Program-made: the position numbers and the translations under genes
Shown: one piece after another, positions 27,394 through 35,927 of the stretch
How positions within the stretch are numbered: the first letter of the stretch is position 1
How the letters are laid out: the number at the start of each line of letters is the position of its first letter
Notes under the pieces: model-generated
What the model was told of the DNA's origin: nothing
Databases searched by the model: none
Seen by the model: only the letters and a program-made list of their open reading frames with translations
Origin: an uncultured Hungatella sp.
GTDB taxonomy: Bacteria > Bacillota > Clostridia > Lachnospirales > Lachnospiraceae
Length of the DNA: 64,000 nt
Assembly: GCA_947089145.1 (NCBI GenBank)
Contig: CAMUJH010000002.1
Span: forward strand, 62,001-126,000
Direction of reading: 5' to 3'

Positions 27394-27576
27394 TCCTATC
27401 GTTCCTTTCCTCTTTGGCATCCGTCTTTTTCCGGGATTATCCCCCCATAAAGGCATTTTTATTCTATCTGCTTTTCCTAAGCAAAAAGGTGGACACAGTG
27501 ACGTAATCCGCTCCTGTTTTTACAGGAAACATGGCATATTTTAACATTGTCTTAATTGAGGATTCCAAGCTGCCTG

Positions 27577-27606
27577 TTGACAAATCCATGCCGCCAACTC
27601 TATAAT
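27577..27606 (+). promoter_or_regulatory. Promoter of the DUF368 gene
   Basis: TTGACA (27577-27582), 18-base spacer, TATAAT (27601-27606): perfect hexamers. The leader is about 110 bases. Confidence 0.85.
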
Positions 27607-27722
27607 TAGTAATTACAGCCTGCATGCGCCTTTTTCCTGAGCTCCCTTATTTGGAAAATCTCAGGATCAAAAAAGGGACTGCATAAATAAAATAGAAATC
27701 TGAACAGAAAAGAGGATCACAT

Positions 27723-28604
27723 ATGACATTTTTCATGGATACCATAAAGGGCATGCTTATAGGCATTGCCAACATTATCCCCGGAGTCAGCGGCGGGACC
27801 ATGGCTGTCTCCCTGGGCATTTATGACAAACTTATCGGCTCTGTCTCCGGCCTTTTAAAGCATCCCAAAAAAAGCATCACCGCCCTTCTCCCCATTGTTC
27901 TTGGCTGCGGCATCGGCATTGTGGCCTTTACCTATGCCATCGAATACCTTTTAAGCCGCCACACCTTTGTTACCTGTATGGCATTTGTAGGGCTGATACT
28001 GGGAGGAATCCCGGTTCTCTATGGTTCCCTGAAAAAAGAGCTGGCAAAGGGACCGTCAAAGATCGGGCTGTCCGGCATTGTCGCCTTTGCCATTCTGTTT
28101 GCCGTGGCTGTTTTTCTCCCTATGATGAATGCAGAAGATGAAGTCCTTAAAACCTTTGCCGTCACCCCGGGCACTATGATCTCCCTGTTTTTTGTGGGAG
28201 TCATCGCCTCAGCTACCATGGTGGTTCCCGGCGTCAGCGGTTCTCTGGTGATGATGATACTGGGCTATTACTACGGCGTTATTAACACCATCAAGTCCTT
28301 CCTGGATGCGCTGAAAGCGCTGGATGCATCTGGTCTGGCCCACGGGTTTGCCCTGCTTATGCCCTTCGGCGCAGGAGTGCTTCTGGGAATTTTCCTGATT
28401 GCCAAGCTGATTACATTCCTGTTTGAAAAATTCGGCATCCAGACCTATTGTGCCATCTTTGGCCTGATCCTTGCCTCACCCTTTGCCATTTTCTACAACA
28501 CCGGAGCCTTAAGCCAGTCATCGTTTCCCGGAGCGGGACAGATCCTTTTAGGTCTTGGGCTTGCCGCTGCGTGTGGTCTGGTAACCTGGAAAATGGGAGA
28601 ATAA
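27723..28604 (+). CDS. DUF368 / PopT-type polyprenyl-phosphate transporter
   Basis: Integral membrane protein of 293 residues with about eight hydrophobic segments. The duplicated signature NIIPGVSGGT (18-27) and VVPGVSGSL (about 168-176) marks DUF368, whose studied members (PopT) flip undecaprenyl phosphate back across the membrane for wall polymer synthesis. It is expressed alone from a strong promoter, starts with GAGG 7 bases before the ATG, and ends at a bidirectional terminator. Function is by family inference; no wall genes adjoin it. Confidence 0.88.
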   Translation: MTFFMDTIKGMLIGIANIIPGVSGGTMAVSLGIYDKLIGSVSGLLKHPKKSITALLPIVLGCGIGIVAFTYAIEYLLSRHTFVTCMAFVGLILGGIPVLYGSLKKELAKGPSKIGLSGIVAFAILFAVAVFLPMMNAEDEVLKTFAVTPGTMISLFFVGVIASATMVVPGVSGSLVMMILGYYYGVINTIKSFLDALKALDASGLAHGFALLMPFGAGVLLGIFLIAKLITFLFEKFGIQTYCAIFGLILASPFAIFYNTGALSQSSFPGAGQILLGLGLAAACGLVTWKMGE

Positions 28605-28646
28605 CCCGGCGGGCTGCTGCCGGATTTTGCAAAGCAGCTTTTTACC

Positions 28647-28703
28647 ACACATGAAAAAGGCAGATCCGCATATTTTGCAGATCCGCCTTTTTCATGTGTC
28701 TTT
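28647..28703. terminator. Bidirectional terminator between the DUF368 gene and the amino-acid transporter
   Basis: Near-perfect 24-base inverted repeat from ACACATGAAAAAGGC (28647) to GCCTTTTTCATGTGT (ending 28699) with two internal mismatches and a 5-base loop; T-rich on both strands. It serves the plus-strand DUF368 gene and the minus-strand ABC operon. Confidence 0.85.
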
Positions 28704-28770
28704 TATCATTCCAGCTTATGCACTCTGCAGCAAAAGCCGGATTCCTCCGCGTCTCTTCTGCCTGCTGACC

Positions 28771-29682
28771 TTAATCGGCCTTCTTCGGTTCCTGGGAAAT
28801 ATCATTGCCAAAATATTTATCCGACAATTTGGCCAGTTCCCCTGACTCCCTGATCTCGTCAATGGCTTTGTTTACAGCCTCCCGAAGGCTTTCAGACTCC
28901 GCGCCTTTCCTCATGGGAATGCATACCAGGGAAGCGTCATCTGTCAGTACTGCAATCTTAATATTTTTCTCCGGGTGAGCATTAATATAGTCATAAAATG
29001 TCAGCTCCGCATTTAAGGTAGCGTCAATCCGTCCTGTGTTCAGCAGTTCAAACGTCTGGTTCAGGTCATCAACGCCTGTAACCTGCGCCCCGTAGCTTTC
29101 TGCCAGCTCCGCATAGGTGCTTGAGATGGTATTGGCTGTTTTCTTCCCTTTCAGATCCTCAAAGGTCTGAATATCCGTATTCTGTCCGTCCACTATGACA
29201 GCCGTGCGGATATATCCGTAAGGTTCGGAAAAATCGTATTTTTCCCGCCTCTCGTCCGTCACTTCAACGCCGTTAATCACAAGGTCATACCGCCCTGCGT
29301 CCAGGCCGGCAAACAGTCCGTCCCACTCTCCTTCCACAAAAGTCACCTTCACGCCCAGCTTATCGGCAATCAGCTGGGCCACCTCCACATCATACCCTAC
29401 CAGATTATCGTCTTCGTCATGAAATGTCCAGGGGGACCAGGTTCCCTCCATGGCCACGATCAGCTCCCCCTTCTGCCGGATCTGCGCCAGCTGGTCATTT
29501 CCGCCCTGGCCTGCTTCCTCCCCCTTCTCAGATTGTTCCGTTTCCCCGGTATCTGCTGCCGCGCTTTGATCTGCCTGGCTGCTGCCGGCCTGAGTCTCTC
29601 CTCCCTTGCCTGAACATGCAGACAGTCCTACCGCTGCCGTCATCATGGCTGCCGCCAGTATTACACCGATCTTCTTCTTCAT
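28771..29682 (-). CDS. Polar amino-acid ABC transporter, substrate-binding lipoprotein
   Basis: Extracellular solute-binding protein of family 3, lipid-anchored: signal peptide with lipobox LSAC (C23), an acidic/Ser-rich linker to about residue 60, then the two-lobed domain (GELIVAMEGTWSPWTF, DLVINGVEVTDERR, AELTFYDYI). Length 303 residues. A TTG six codons earlier is part of the ribosome site AAGGAG, so the ATG at 29682 is preferred. It is the last gene of permease-ATPase-binding protein. Ligand unknown, probably a polar amino acid or cystine. Confidence 0.92.
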   Translation of the reverse strand: MKKKIGVILAAAMMTAAVGLSACSGKGGETQAGSSQADQSAAADTGETEQSEKGEEAGQGGNDQLAQIRQKGELIVAMEGTWSPWTFHDEDDNLVGYDVEVAQLIADKLGVKVTFVEGEWDGLFAGLDAGRYDLVINGVEVTDERREKYDFSEPYGYIRTAVIVDGQNTDIQTFEDLKGKKTANTISSTYAELAESYGAQVTGVDDLNQTFELLNTGRIDATLNAELTFYDYINAHPEKNIKIAVLTDDASLVCIPMRKGAESESLREAVNKAIDEIRESGELAKLSDKYFGNDISQEPKKAD

Positions 29683-29729
29683 TTTCTTACACTCCTTCAA
29701 ATTTTTTAAATCTGCCGTTTAACCGCCTT

Positions 29730-30473
29730 CTATCCTCTGGCTCTGTCAGCCATCCGCAGAAATTCCCTGGTCCTTTCCTCTTTGGGATTCTGGAAAAACT
29801 CTCTGGAGCTGCCCTCCTCCACGATCTTGCCGTGCTCCATAAACACCACCTTTGTGGAAACGTTTCTGGCAAAATTCATCTCGTGAGTCACTACCAGCAT
29901 GGTCATGCCTTCCTGGGCCAGTTCCTTCATTACTTCCAGGACTTCCCCGATAAGCTCCGGATCAAGGGCTGACGTAGGCTCATCGAAAAAGATAATCTCC
30001 GGGTCCGCTGCCAGTGCCCTGGCAATGGCCACCCTCTGCTGCTGTCCTCCTGACAGCTGGTGGGGATAGTGGCTTTTTCTGTCACCCAGCCCCACCTTTT
30101 CTATCGCTTTCTTTCCAATCTCCTCCGCCTGGGCTTTTGGCATCTTCCTTGCCACAATAAGGCCCTCTGTCACGTTCTGCAGCGCTGTCTTGTTGGCAAA
30201 AAGATTGAAATTCTGAAACACAAAGGCTGTCTTCTTGCGTATCCTGCCAATCTCCTTTTTGGAGATGTGCTCCATCTGGAACGTCTCCCCGTCAAACACC
30301 ATGGTTCCATTATCTGCCGTTTCCAGAAAATTCATGCACCGCAAGAGAGTGGTCTTTCCGGACCCGCTGGAGCCCAGTATGGCCACCACGTCGCCTTTTT
30401 CCACTTTCAGGTCAATTCCGCTTAAAACTTCCAGCTTCCCAAAAGATTTCCTCACATCCCTCACTTCAAGCAT
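29730..30473 (-). CDS. Polar amino-acid ABC transporter, ATP-binding protein
   Basis: 247-residue ATPase of the GlnQ/TcyC group: Walker [10 protein letters not shown] (34-42), Q-loop VFQNFNLF, signature LSGGQQQR, Walker [15 protein letters not shown]-loop VVTHE. It starts 3 bases after the permease with AGGAGG 6 bases before the ATG, and powers uptake through that permease. Confidence 0.95.
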   Translation of the reverse strand: MLEVRDVRKSFGKLEVLSGIDLKVEKGDVVAILGSSGSGKTTLLRCMNFLETADNGTMVFDGETFQMEHISKKEIGRIRKKTAFVFQNFNLFANKTALQNVTEGLIVARKMPKAQAEEIGKKAIEKVGLGDRKSHYPHQLSGGQQQRVAIARALAADPEIIFFDEPTSALDPELIGEVLEVMKELAQEGMTMLVVTHEMNFARNVSTKVVFMEHGKIVEEGSSREFFQNPKEERTREFLRMADRARG

Positions 30474-30476
30474 AGG

Positions 30477-31154
30477 CTACCTCCTGTTGTACCCGTAAAA
30501 ATCCAGCTTCTTCTCCCCCACCCGCTGCAGCCATGTAAGCACGGTGGAAAACATCAGATAGATCACGCCCACCTCTATATACAAAGCCAAGGGCTCGTAC
30601 GTCCTGGCCACAATCCGCTGGGTAGCCATAAACATTTCCGTCACGGTAATGTTGGCAGCCAGAGAAGTATCTTTTACCATGGCGATAAGAGAATTGGACA
30701 GGGAAGGAAATGCCGTCCTCAATGCCTGAGGCAGAATAATCCTTCTCATGGTCTGCAGATAAGACATGCCTGCGCAGTATCCTGCCTCCAGCTGCCCCTT
30801 GGGCACCGACTCCAGGGCAGCCCTGATGATCTCCGCCCCATAGGCGCCTTCATTAATGGAAAACACAATCACTGCCGACGGAAACGGGTCCAGTACTATC
30901 CCAAGGCTTGGCAGCCCGAAAAATATTACGTACAGCTGCACCAAAAGCGGCGTTCCCCTGATCACCCAAATGTAAAACCTGGCCAGTTCCTTTAGTACTT
31001 TCACATTGGCAAACTGTATCAGTGCCATAGCCACTGCAATTACCATGGCCACTGAAAATGAAATGATTGTCAGGGGAATGGTAGCCGTCAGCCCAGGCAG
31101 CAGAATTTTCATAAATGAATCCGTTAAAATGCCGTACAGCCGCTCATTTATCAT
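30477..31154 (-). CDS. Polar amino-acid ABC transporter, permease
   Basis: 225-residue His/Glu/Gln/Arg/opine-type permease with about five membrane helices and the EAA loop GAYGAEIIRAALESVPKGQL...EAGYCAGMS that contacts the ATPase. It heads the three-gene operon (permease, ATPase, binding protein). The ribosome site is weak (AAGGA at 15 bases), and the gene follows the YczE-type gene by 58 bases, so it may partly depend on that transcript. Confidence 0.94.
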   Translation of the reverse strand: MINERLYGILTDSFMKILLPGLTATIPLTIISFSVAMVIAVAMALIQFANVKVLKELARFYIWVIRGTPLLVQLYVIFFGLPSLGIVLDPFPSAVIVFSINEGAYGAEIIRAALESVPKGQLEAGYCAGMSYLQTMRRIILPQALRTAFPSLSNSLIAMVKDTSLAANITVTEMFMATQRIVARTYEPLALYIEVGVIYLMFSTVLTWLQRVGEKKLDFYGYNRR

Positions 31155-31212
31155 ATCTGAATCATTCTGTCCTTTCTGTCATTTTGATTTTGCAGGTGAT
31201 TCCTGTCACATT

Positions 31213-31857
31213 CTATGAAAGATTTTTCATAATCCCTGCAACAACAGTCTCTCTGAAAAAACTGACAATAGGGCCTGTAAACAAAGCCACGATCACGGTT
31301 CCCACCCCGACGACGCTGCCGGTTGCCAGCCCTATGGCTGCACTGATGACGTCCTGCCCTACTCTTGCCCATTTATATTTAACCTTCCCGTGAGAATAGG
31401 TTTCAACTATGACAGGAAGCCTGTCGTAAGGCGCAGCCCCCAGATCGCAGGCCATATAAAGGGCAACCCCGAAGCATACCACCAAAACTCCCAAGACAAG
31501 AGTCGCGATCCGCATGATCAGATTCCCTGTCAGGCCTTCAATGGTAAGCCCTAACATTGAAAACACAAACATAAAGAATTCCACAAAATACCCTAAAAGC
31601 AGCATGTTGGTCAAAGCGCCTATGCCAAAGCTTTTCCTGTCCAGGATAAATACCGGGATAAACAGCAATACATTAAAGCACATCTGATACACGGCAAAGC
31701 TAATGGGCAGGTGGCTGCTGACCCCCAGGTTCATGCAGGTAAACGGATCTGTCCCGAAACTGGACAGACGAAGCAGGGCTATGCCCATGCCCAGGATCAT
31801 ATTAGCCCCAATCATCCACAGAATACGCAGCAGCAGTTTTTTTCTCTTCTCATCCAT
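31213..31857 (-). CDS. YczE/YitT-type integral membrane protein
   Basis: 214 residues with five or six hydrophobic helices and the family marks MGIALLRLSSFGTDPFTC and CDLGAAPYDRLPVI, where a duplicated G-x-x-P motif follows each first helix. The family is of unknown function. The start at 31857 has GAGGGG 5 bases before it; a Met 13 codons earlier lies inside the leader terminator and is disfavoured. A strong promoter and an attenuator-like hairpin precede it. Confidence 0.85.
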   Translation of the reverse strand: MDEKRKKLLLRILWMIGANMILGMGIALLRLSSFGTDPFTCMNLGVSSHLPISFAVYQMCFNVLLFIPVFILDRKSFGIGALTNMLLLGYFVEFFMFVFSMLGLTIEGLTGNLIMRIATLVLGVLVVCFGVALYMACDLGAAPYDRLPVIVETYSHGKVKYKWARVGQDVISAAIGLATGSVVGVGTVIVALFTGPIVSFFRETVVAGIMKNLS

Positions 31858-31880
31858 ATCTTCCCCTCTCCCTTGTACAG

Positions 31881-31909
31881 AAAAAACCCTGAGCATATAA
31901 TCTCAGAGC
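31881..31909 (-). terminator. Terminator-like hairpin in the leader of the YczE-type gene
   Basis: CTCTGAG...CTCAGGG stem with an 8-base loop, followed by TTTTTT on the minus strand, ending 24 bases before the start codon and downstream of the gene's own promoter. It therefore acts inside the leader (attenuation), or as the terminator of the upstream binding-protein gene for read-through transcripts. Confidence 0.7.
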
Positions 31910-31943
31910 TTTTCTCCTTTTTTGCTGTTTTTCAGCTTTATGT

Positions 31944-31972
31944 ATTCTACACGATCTTAGCCTGTTTGTCAA
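31944..31972 (-). promoter_or_regulatory. Promoter of the YczE-type gene
   Basis: TTGACA (31967-31972), 17-base spacer, TAGAAT (31944-31949). The leader is about 80 bases and contains the hairpin at 31881-31909. Confidence 0.8.
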
Positions 31973-32000
31973 TGCTTACCAGCAAACTTCTGTTTGGGGA

Positions 32001-33128
32001 TCAGGGCAGGAATTCGTTAGTATAGCACTGGCTGGCCGGTATCACCTTATCAATAACCCCATACTCTTCCATGAATCCGGTGTAATTATCCCACACCTCA
32101 TCTTTCATCACGCCCCATTTTGGGCTGTCCTCCTTATATTTGGAGGCCAGATACGTCTGGGACATGGTCAGCATTTCCAAAGAATAATCCGGTGCATACT
32201 TCTGAAGGATTTCGGCGCTGCCTGTGGGGTCGGCAATGGCATATTCATATCCCTTTTCTGTAGCCGCCAGAAATTTCTTAACCATTTCCGGCCTTTCCTC
32301 CAGCGTCTTTTCATTGGCAATGATCACCGGCGTGTAATAGTCAAGCCTTTGATCCAGATCCCGTACCGGCGTGTATTCAATGGGGAAGTCATTGAGCTGG
32401 CACTTCACGTTGTCCCACGCCTCAAAAAACCACATGATATCCGCCTTGTCCCTTAACGCCTCAAATCCGGAGCCGTCGGATATCACCATGTTCAGTTTGG
32501 AAAAGTCACCTCCTGCCTGCGTCATGACTGCCTTCAGCACCGCCTCTTCTCCCGGGCCTCCCCAGCCGGCATAGGTCTTCCCCTCAAAATCCTTAGGCGA
32601 CTGAATATGTTTGCCCTCATACGTGGCGAATCCCGATGTGTTGTGCTGGATAACGGCTGCAATAGCCTTAATGGGCAGCGGATCTTCTGAAGTCAGGGCA
32701 ACCGTCACGTCTTCCTGGTAGCTGATGCCGAAATCACCTTTTCCCACGGCAATCAGGGTAGCCGTCGCCCCTTCTGTAGGCTCAATTATTTTTACATTCA
32801 GCCCCTCTTCCTCATAGTACCCTTGATCCAGGGCCACATACATCCCTGTATGGTTGGTGTTGGCCACATAGTCCAGTATTACGGTCACATCCTGCAGATC
32901 AGCTGTCTCCCCGGCTTTTTCACTGTCTTCTCCCGTCCTGTCATTGTCCTTTGCCGCGCCGTCCTTTGCTGCCTCTTCCTTTTCTGCATCTTCTTTGATC
33001 TCCCCTGCCGTCTCTGTCTTGGCTCCTGAATTCCTGGCGCCTTTGTCGGCGCCCTGCCCGGAACACCCAAGAACGGCTGCGGAAACTGCCGCCGCTGCTA
33101 TCAATACTGCTGTTTTCCTTCTCTTCAT
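32001..33128 (-). CDS. Thiamine-precursor ABC substrate-binding lipoprotein (ThiY/NMT1 type)
   Basis: 375-residue lipoprotein: signal peptide and lipobox VLGC (C22), a charged low-complexity linker (about 28-75), then an NMT1/THI5-like domain (VTVILDYVANTNHTGMYVALDQGYY, EGATATLIAVGKGDFGISYQ). Such proteins bind hydroxymethylpyrimidine precursors of thiamine. The upstream TPP riboswitch supports this, but no permease or ATPase gene adjoins it, so it must use components encoded elsewhere. The long upstream frame runs through the riboswitch terminator; AGGAG 6 bases before 33128 fixes the start. Confidence 0.88.
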   Translation of the reverse strand: MKRRKTAVLIAAAAVSAAVLGCSGQGADKGARNSGAKTETAGEIKEDAEKEEAAKDGAAKDNDRTGEDSEKAGETADLQDVTVILDYVANTNHTGMYVALDQGYYEEEGLNVKIIEPTEGATATLIAVGKGDFGISYQEDVTVALTSEDPLPIKAIAAVIQHNTSGFATYEGKHIQSPKDFEGKTYAGWGGPGEEAVLKAVMTQAGGDFSKLNMVISDGSGFEALRDKADIMWFFEAWDNVKCQLNDFPIEYTPVRDLDQRLDYYTPVIIANEKTLEERPEMVKKFLAATEKGYEYAIADPTGSAEILQKYAPDYSLEMLTMSQTYLASKYKEDSPKWGVMKDEVWDNYTGFMEEYGVIDKVIPASQCYTNEFLP

Positions 33129-33252
33129 GTTTTTCTCCTCCTGGCATTGTTCATCCTGAATAATATGGCTCAAAAGACATGATTCACAAAATGCCTGAAA
33201 GTTAAAACACTGCCTGCAGCCTGCGCTCCTAACTCTTCGCTCCGTCGCAAAT

Positions 33253-33268
33253 GTGTGTCTTGACACAC
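33253..33268. repeat. Short perfect hairpin in the thiamine-gene leader
   Basis: GTGTGTC/GACACAC with a 2-base loop, between the riboswitch terminator and the gene. The flanking GC-rich stretch (33205-33250) shows no other feature that I can support. It may shape the leader after read-through. Confidence 0.4.
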
Positions 33269-33281
33269 GCTTTTTTATAAA

Positions 33282-33311
33282 ATAAAAAGACTGCACGGAT
33301 AACGGCAGTCC
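33282..33311 (-). terminator. Riboswitch-controlled terminator of the thiamine-precursor gene
   Basis: GACTGC (33310-33305) and GCAGTC (33294-33289) flank a 10-base loop and are followed by TTTTTATTTT on the minus strand, about 20 bases after the TPP aptamer. Confidence 0.75.
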
Positions 33312-33327
33312 ATAAAGGTACAAGGTG

Positions 33328-33411
33328 TTTCCCTACGTTGGCATTATCCAAATCAGGTTCATGGGTCGAAATTCTTAATTTCCTCTCAGCCTGGCACACA
33401 AGCTCCCCAAT
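33328..33411 (-). promoter_or_regulatory. TPP riboswitch (THI element)
   Basis: The minus strand carries the THI signature in order: GGGGAGC, the GGCTGAGAGG pyrimidine-sensing bulge, CGACCC, then ATGAACCTGATTTGGATAAT and GCCAACGTAGGGAA. It should reduce expression of the downstream binding protein when thiamine pyrophosphate is high. Confidence 0.97.
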
Positions 33412-33444
33412 ATAAAATTGTTCTCACATCCATGAGTCTTTTTG

Positions 33445-33473
33445 ATTTTAGCATTGAAGAAATAAAAATGCAA
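33445..33473 (-). promoter_or_regulatory. Promoter of the TPP riboswitch transcript
   Basis: TTGCAT (33468-33473), 17-base spacer, TAAAAT (33445-33450), about 30 bases before the aptamer. Confidence 0.8.
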
Positions 33474-33589
33474 GTACTTTTTATTGCTGCAGCAGACTTT
33501 CTGAAGTTTGGTTACTGTCCACTCCCAACGTCATAGCAGTTAAGCGAACTCTGCTTTTGCCCCATGCCTGGAGCAGCGCCGTCTGGTAT

Positions 33590-33631
33590 AAAAGGGAGCC
33601 AGTGCCGGCCTTCCGGCCGGCACCGGCTCCC
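33590..33631 (-). terminator. Strong terminator after the EF-G-like gene
   Basis: Seventeen-position GC-rich stem GGGAGCC-G-GTGCCGGCC with its complement (33594-33631), 4-base loop, one mismatch, followed by TTTTAT on the minus strand. Confidence 0.9.
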
Positions 33632-33681
33632 AAAAATCCTCTGTCCTTTAACCGATCTGAAATCCAAATCCGTTCAGCCCG

Positions 33682-35781
33682 TCAGTCTGCATTATCCCCC
33701 TGGGCGGCCCTGGCTTCCACTTCCTTCTTCTGAACATCACCGGGAGCCTGCTCATACCGGCTGAATTCATACTCGTAAACGCCGATGCCGCCGGTCATGG
33801 ATCTCAGATCCGTATTATATCCGAACAGTTCTGACATGGGAACGTCCGCCTCAATGATCTGTTTCCCGTGATGATCCGAATTCATTCCCAGAACCCGGCC
33901 TCTTCTTCTGTTGAGATCACCCATAACGTCTCCGGTAAACTTATCCGGCACTGTCACCTTCATGGATGCAATAGGCTCCAGAAGAACAGGGTTGGCTTCC
34001 ATGAATGCCTTCTTAAATGCCAGGCTGGCAGCCATCTTAAAGGCCATCTCCGAGGAATCCACCGGATGGTAGGAACCGTCCAGCAGCACGGTCTTTAACC
34101 CTACTACCGGATAGGAAGCCAGCGGCCCTTTCAGGACGCTTTCCTGAATGCCTTTCTCCACAGCCGGGAAGTAGTTCCTGGGAACGGCTCCGCCGAACAC
34201 CTGCTCCTCAAACACGTAAGGCGTCTCCAGATCCCCTGACGGTTCAAAGGACATCTTCACATCGCCGTACTGGCCATGTCCTCCTGTCTGCTTCTTATAC
34301 TTGCCCTGTGCCTCCACTTTCTTGCGGATCGTCTCGCGGAAAGCGAATTTAGGCTTGCTTAACTCAATCTCCACTTTATATCTGGAGGAAAGCTTGCTGA
34401 CAACCACATCCAGCTGCTGATCGCCGATGCCGTAGATCAGCGTCTGGCGGTTCTCCTTGTCGCCTACTACTTTCAGTGTCTGATCCTCGTCCATCAGCTT
34501 GGCAAGAGCCGTGGCCACCTTGTCATCATCGCCTTTTGTCTTGGTCTTATACCGCATATAGGTATAGGGAGTGGAAATCTGAGGCTTGTGGTACACAATC
34601 GGAGCCGTCCTGACTGCCAGCGTGTCCCCTGTCTGGGTTACGCTTAACTTGGCCACTGCGCCGATATCGCCGGCCCGAAGCTCTTTCAGTTCCATCTGCT
34701 CCTTGCCTCTCAGGGTGTATACTTTTCCGATCTTTTCTTCTGTGTCCTTGTTTACATTGTAGGAAGAGGAATCCGGCTTCAAAGTTCCGGTACATACCTT
34801 TACCAGGGAGTATTTTCCGATAAACGGGTCCACAATGGTCTTAAATACTCTCATGGACAGTGAAACGCCGTCATCATACTTAGCCACAAACCGCTCGCCG
34901 GTAGACACGTCCACACCGATGCACTCAAAATGATCCGGGGACGGGAAATAGCGGTCAATACCCTGAAGGAGCATTCTGGCTCCCTGGCAGTTAATGCCTG
35001 AACCCAGCATAACCGGCACAATGCTTCCATCTATCACATGTTCCCTAAGAGCAGCGGAGATCTCCTCATATGTAAATTCCTCGCCGGAGAAATACCGCTC
35101 CATGTACTCCTCGCTGGTTTCGGCAACCGCTTCCACCAAGGCCCCCCGGCAGATATCCAGGTTCTTTTTGGAGTACTCAGGAATCTCGCATTCTTCGTAA
35201 TCACTGTTGGTGGTAAACCTTCTTCCTTTCATCTTTACCACGTTAACAAATCCAACAAACTTCTCATTCTCACGGATCGGCAGATGGAACGGCGCAATCT
35301 TTCTGCCGAATCTGGTTTCCAGCTTCAGGATCAGCTCGCGGAAGCTGGCATGATCGTCGTCCATATTGGTCACAAAAATGATGCGGGGAAGGTTAAACTT
35401 GTCACAAAGCTCCCACGCTTTCTCCGTTCCCACTTCAATGCCGGCTTTGCAGTTCACCACAATAACTGCGGCATCGGCAACGCTGATGGCCTCCTCTACT
35501 TCGCCTACGAAATCGAAGTACCCGGGAGTGTCCAAAAGATTAACTTTGATCGGTCCTTCCTCACCCTGAAATTCCAGCGGCACCAGGGAGGTGGAGATGG
35601 AAAACTGTCTCTTGATCTCTTCCTTATCATAATCACTGATGGTGGAGCCGTCCACTACATTACCCATTCTCTTGGTAACGCCGGTCACCAGTGCCATGGA
35701 TTCCACCAGGGTCGTCTTACCTGCACCGCCATGGCCTAGTAACACGACGTTACGGATTTGCTTGGTTCCATACACGTTCAT
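33682..35781 (-). CDS. EF-G-like translational GTPase (FusA2-type)
   Basis: 699 residues with the full EF-G domain plan: GTPase (1-270), domain II, and domains III-V (ending GGIGVYEYEFSRYE). G1 is GHGGAGKT (16-23) and G3 is DTPG (84-87), but the guanine-specificity motif NKxD of true EF-G is TNMD (138-141, FVTNMDDD). This places it in the divergent EF-G-like group found beside a normal fusA in many Firmicutes and actinobacteria; a role in ribosome rescue or under stress is only suspected. AGGAGG is 7 bases before the ATG at 35781; the ATG two codons earlier is too close. It is monocistronic. Confidence 0.9.
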   Translation of the reverse strand: MNVYGTKQIRNVVLLGHGGAGKTTLVESMALVTGVTKRMGNVVDGSTISDYDKEEIKRQFSISTSLVPLEFQGEEGPIKVNLLDTPGYFDFVGEVEEAISVADAAVIVVNCKAGIEVGTEKAWELCDKFNLPRIIFVTNMDDDHASFRELILKLETRFGRKIAPFHLPIRENEKFVGFVNVVKMKGRRFTTNSDYEECEIPEYSKKNLDICRGALVEAVAETSEEYMERYFSGEEFTYEEISAALREHVIDGSIVPVMLGSGINCQGARMLLQGIDRYFPSPDHFECIGVDVSTGERFVAKYDDGVSLSMRVFKTIVDPFIGKYSLVKVCTGTLKPDSSSYNVNKDTEEKIGKVYTLRGKEQMELKELRAGDIGAVAKLSVTQTGDTLAVRTAPIVYHKPQISTPYTYMRYKTKTKGDDDKVATALAKLMDEDQTLKVVGDKENRQTLIYGIGDQQLDVVVSKLSSRYKVEIELSKPKFAFRETIRKKVEAQGKYKKQTGGHGQYGDVKMSFEPSGDLETPYVFEEQVFGGAVPRNYFPAVEKGIQESVLKGPLASYPVVGLKTVLLDGSYHPVDSSEMAFKMAASLAFKKAFMEANPVLLEPIASMKVTVPDKFTGDVMGDLNRRRGRVLGMNSDHHGKQIIEADVPMSELFGYNTDLRSMTGGIGVYEYEFSRYEQAPGDVQKKEVEARAAQGDNAD

Positions 35782-35820
35782 AAACATTCCTCCTGTACAT
35801 TAATTTTTGCCCATAAGAAC

Positions 35821-35849
35821 ATTTTACTAAAAATTTCTGAATTTTACAA
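35821..35849 (-). promoter_or_regulatory. Promoter of the EF-G-like gene
   Basis: TTGTAA (35844-35849), 17-base spacer, TAAAAT (35821-35826), 40 bases before the start codon. Confidence 0.7.
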
Positions 35850-35927
35850 GTAATTTGTGCATTTTAAATAGGCAAATTCATGGAAATCCGCAACCGTTCA
35901 GATATCCCCAGGCCATTTAAGGATACA

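Noticed and set aside
33181-33270. GC-rich stretch resembling part of the 47088-47162 palindrome
   Set aside because: Only short words are shared (GCGACGG, GCGAAG); not enough to call a dispersed repeat without a genome search.
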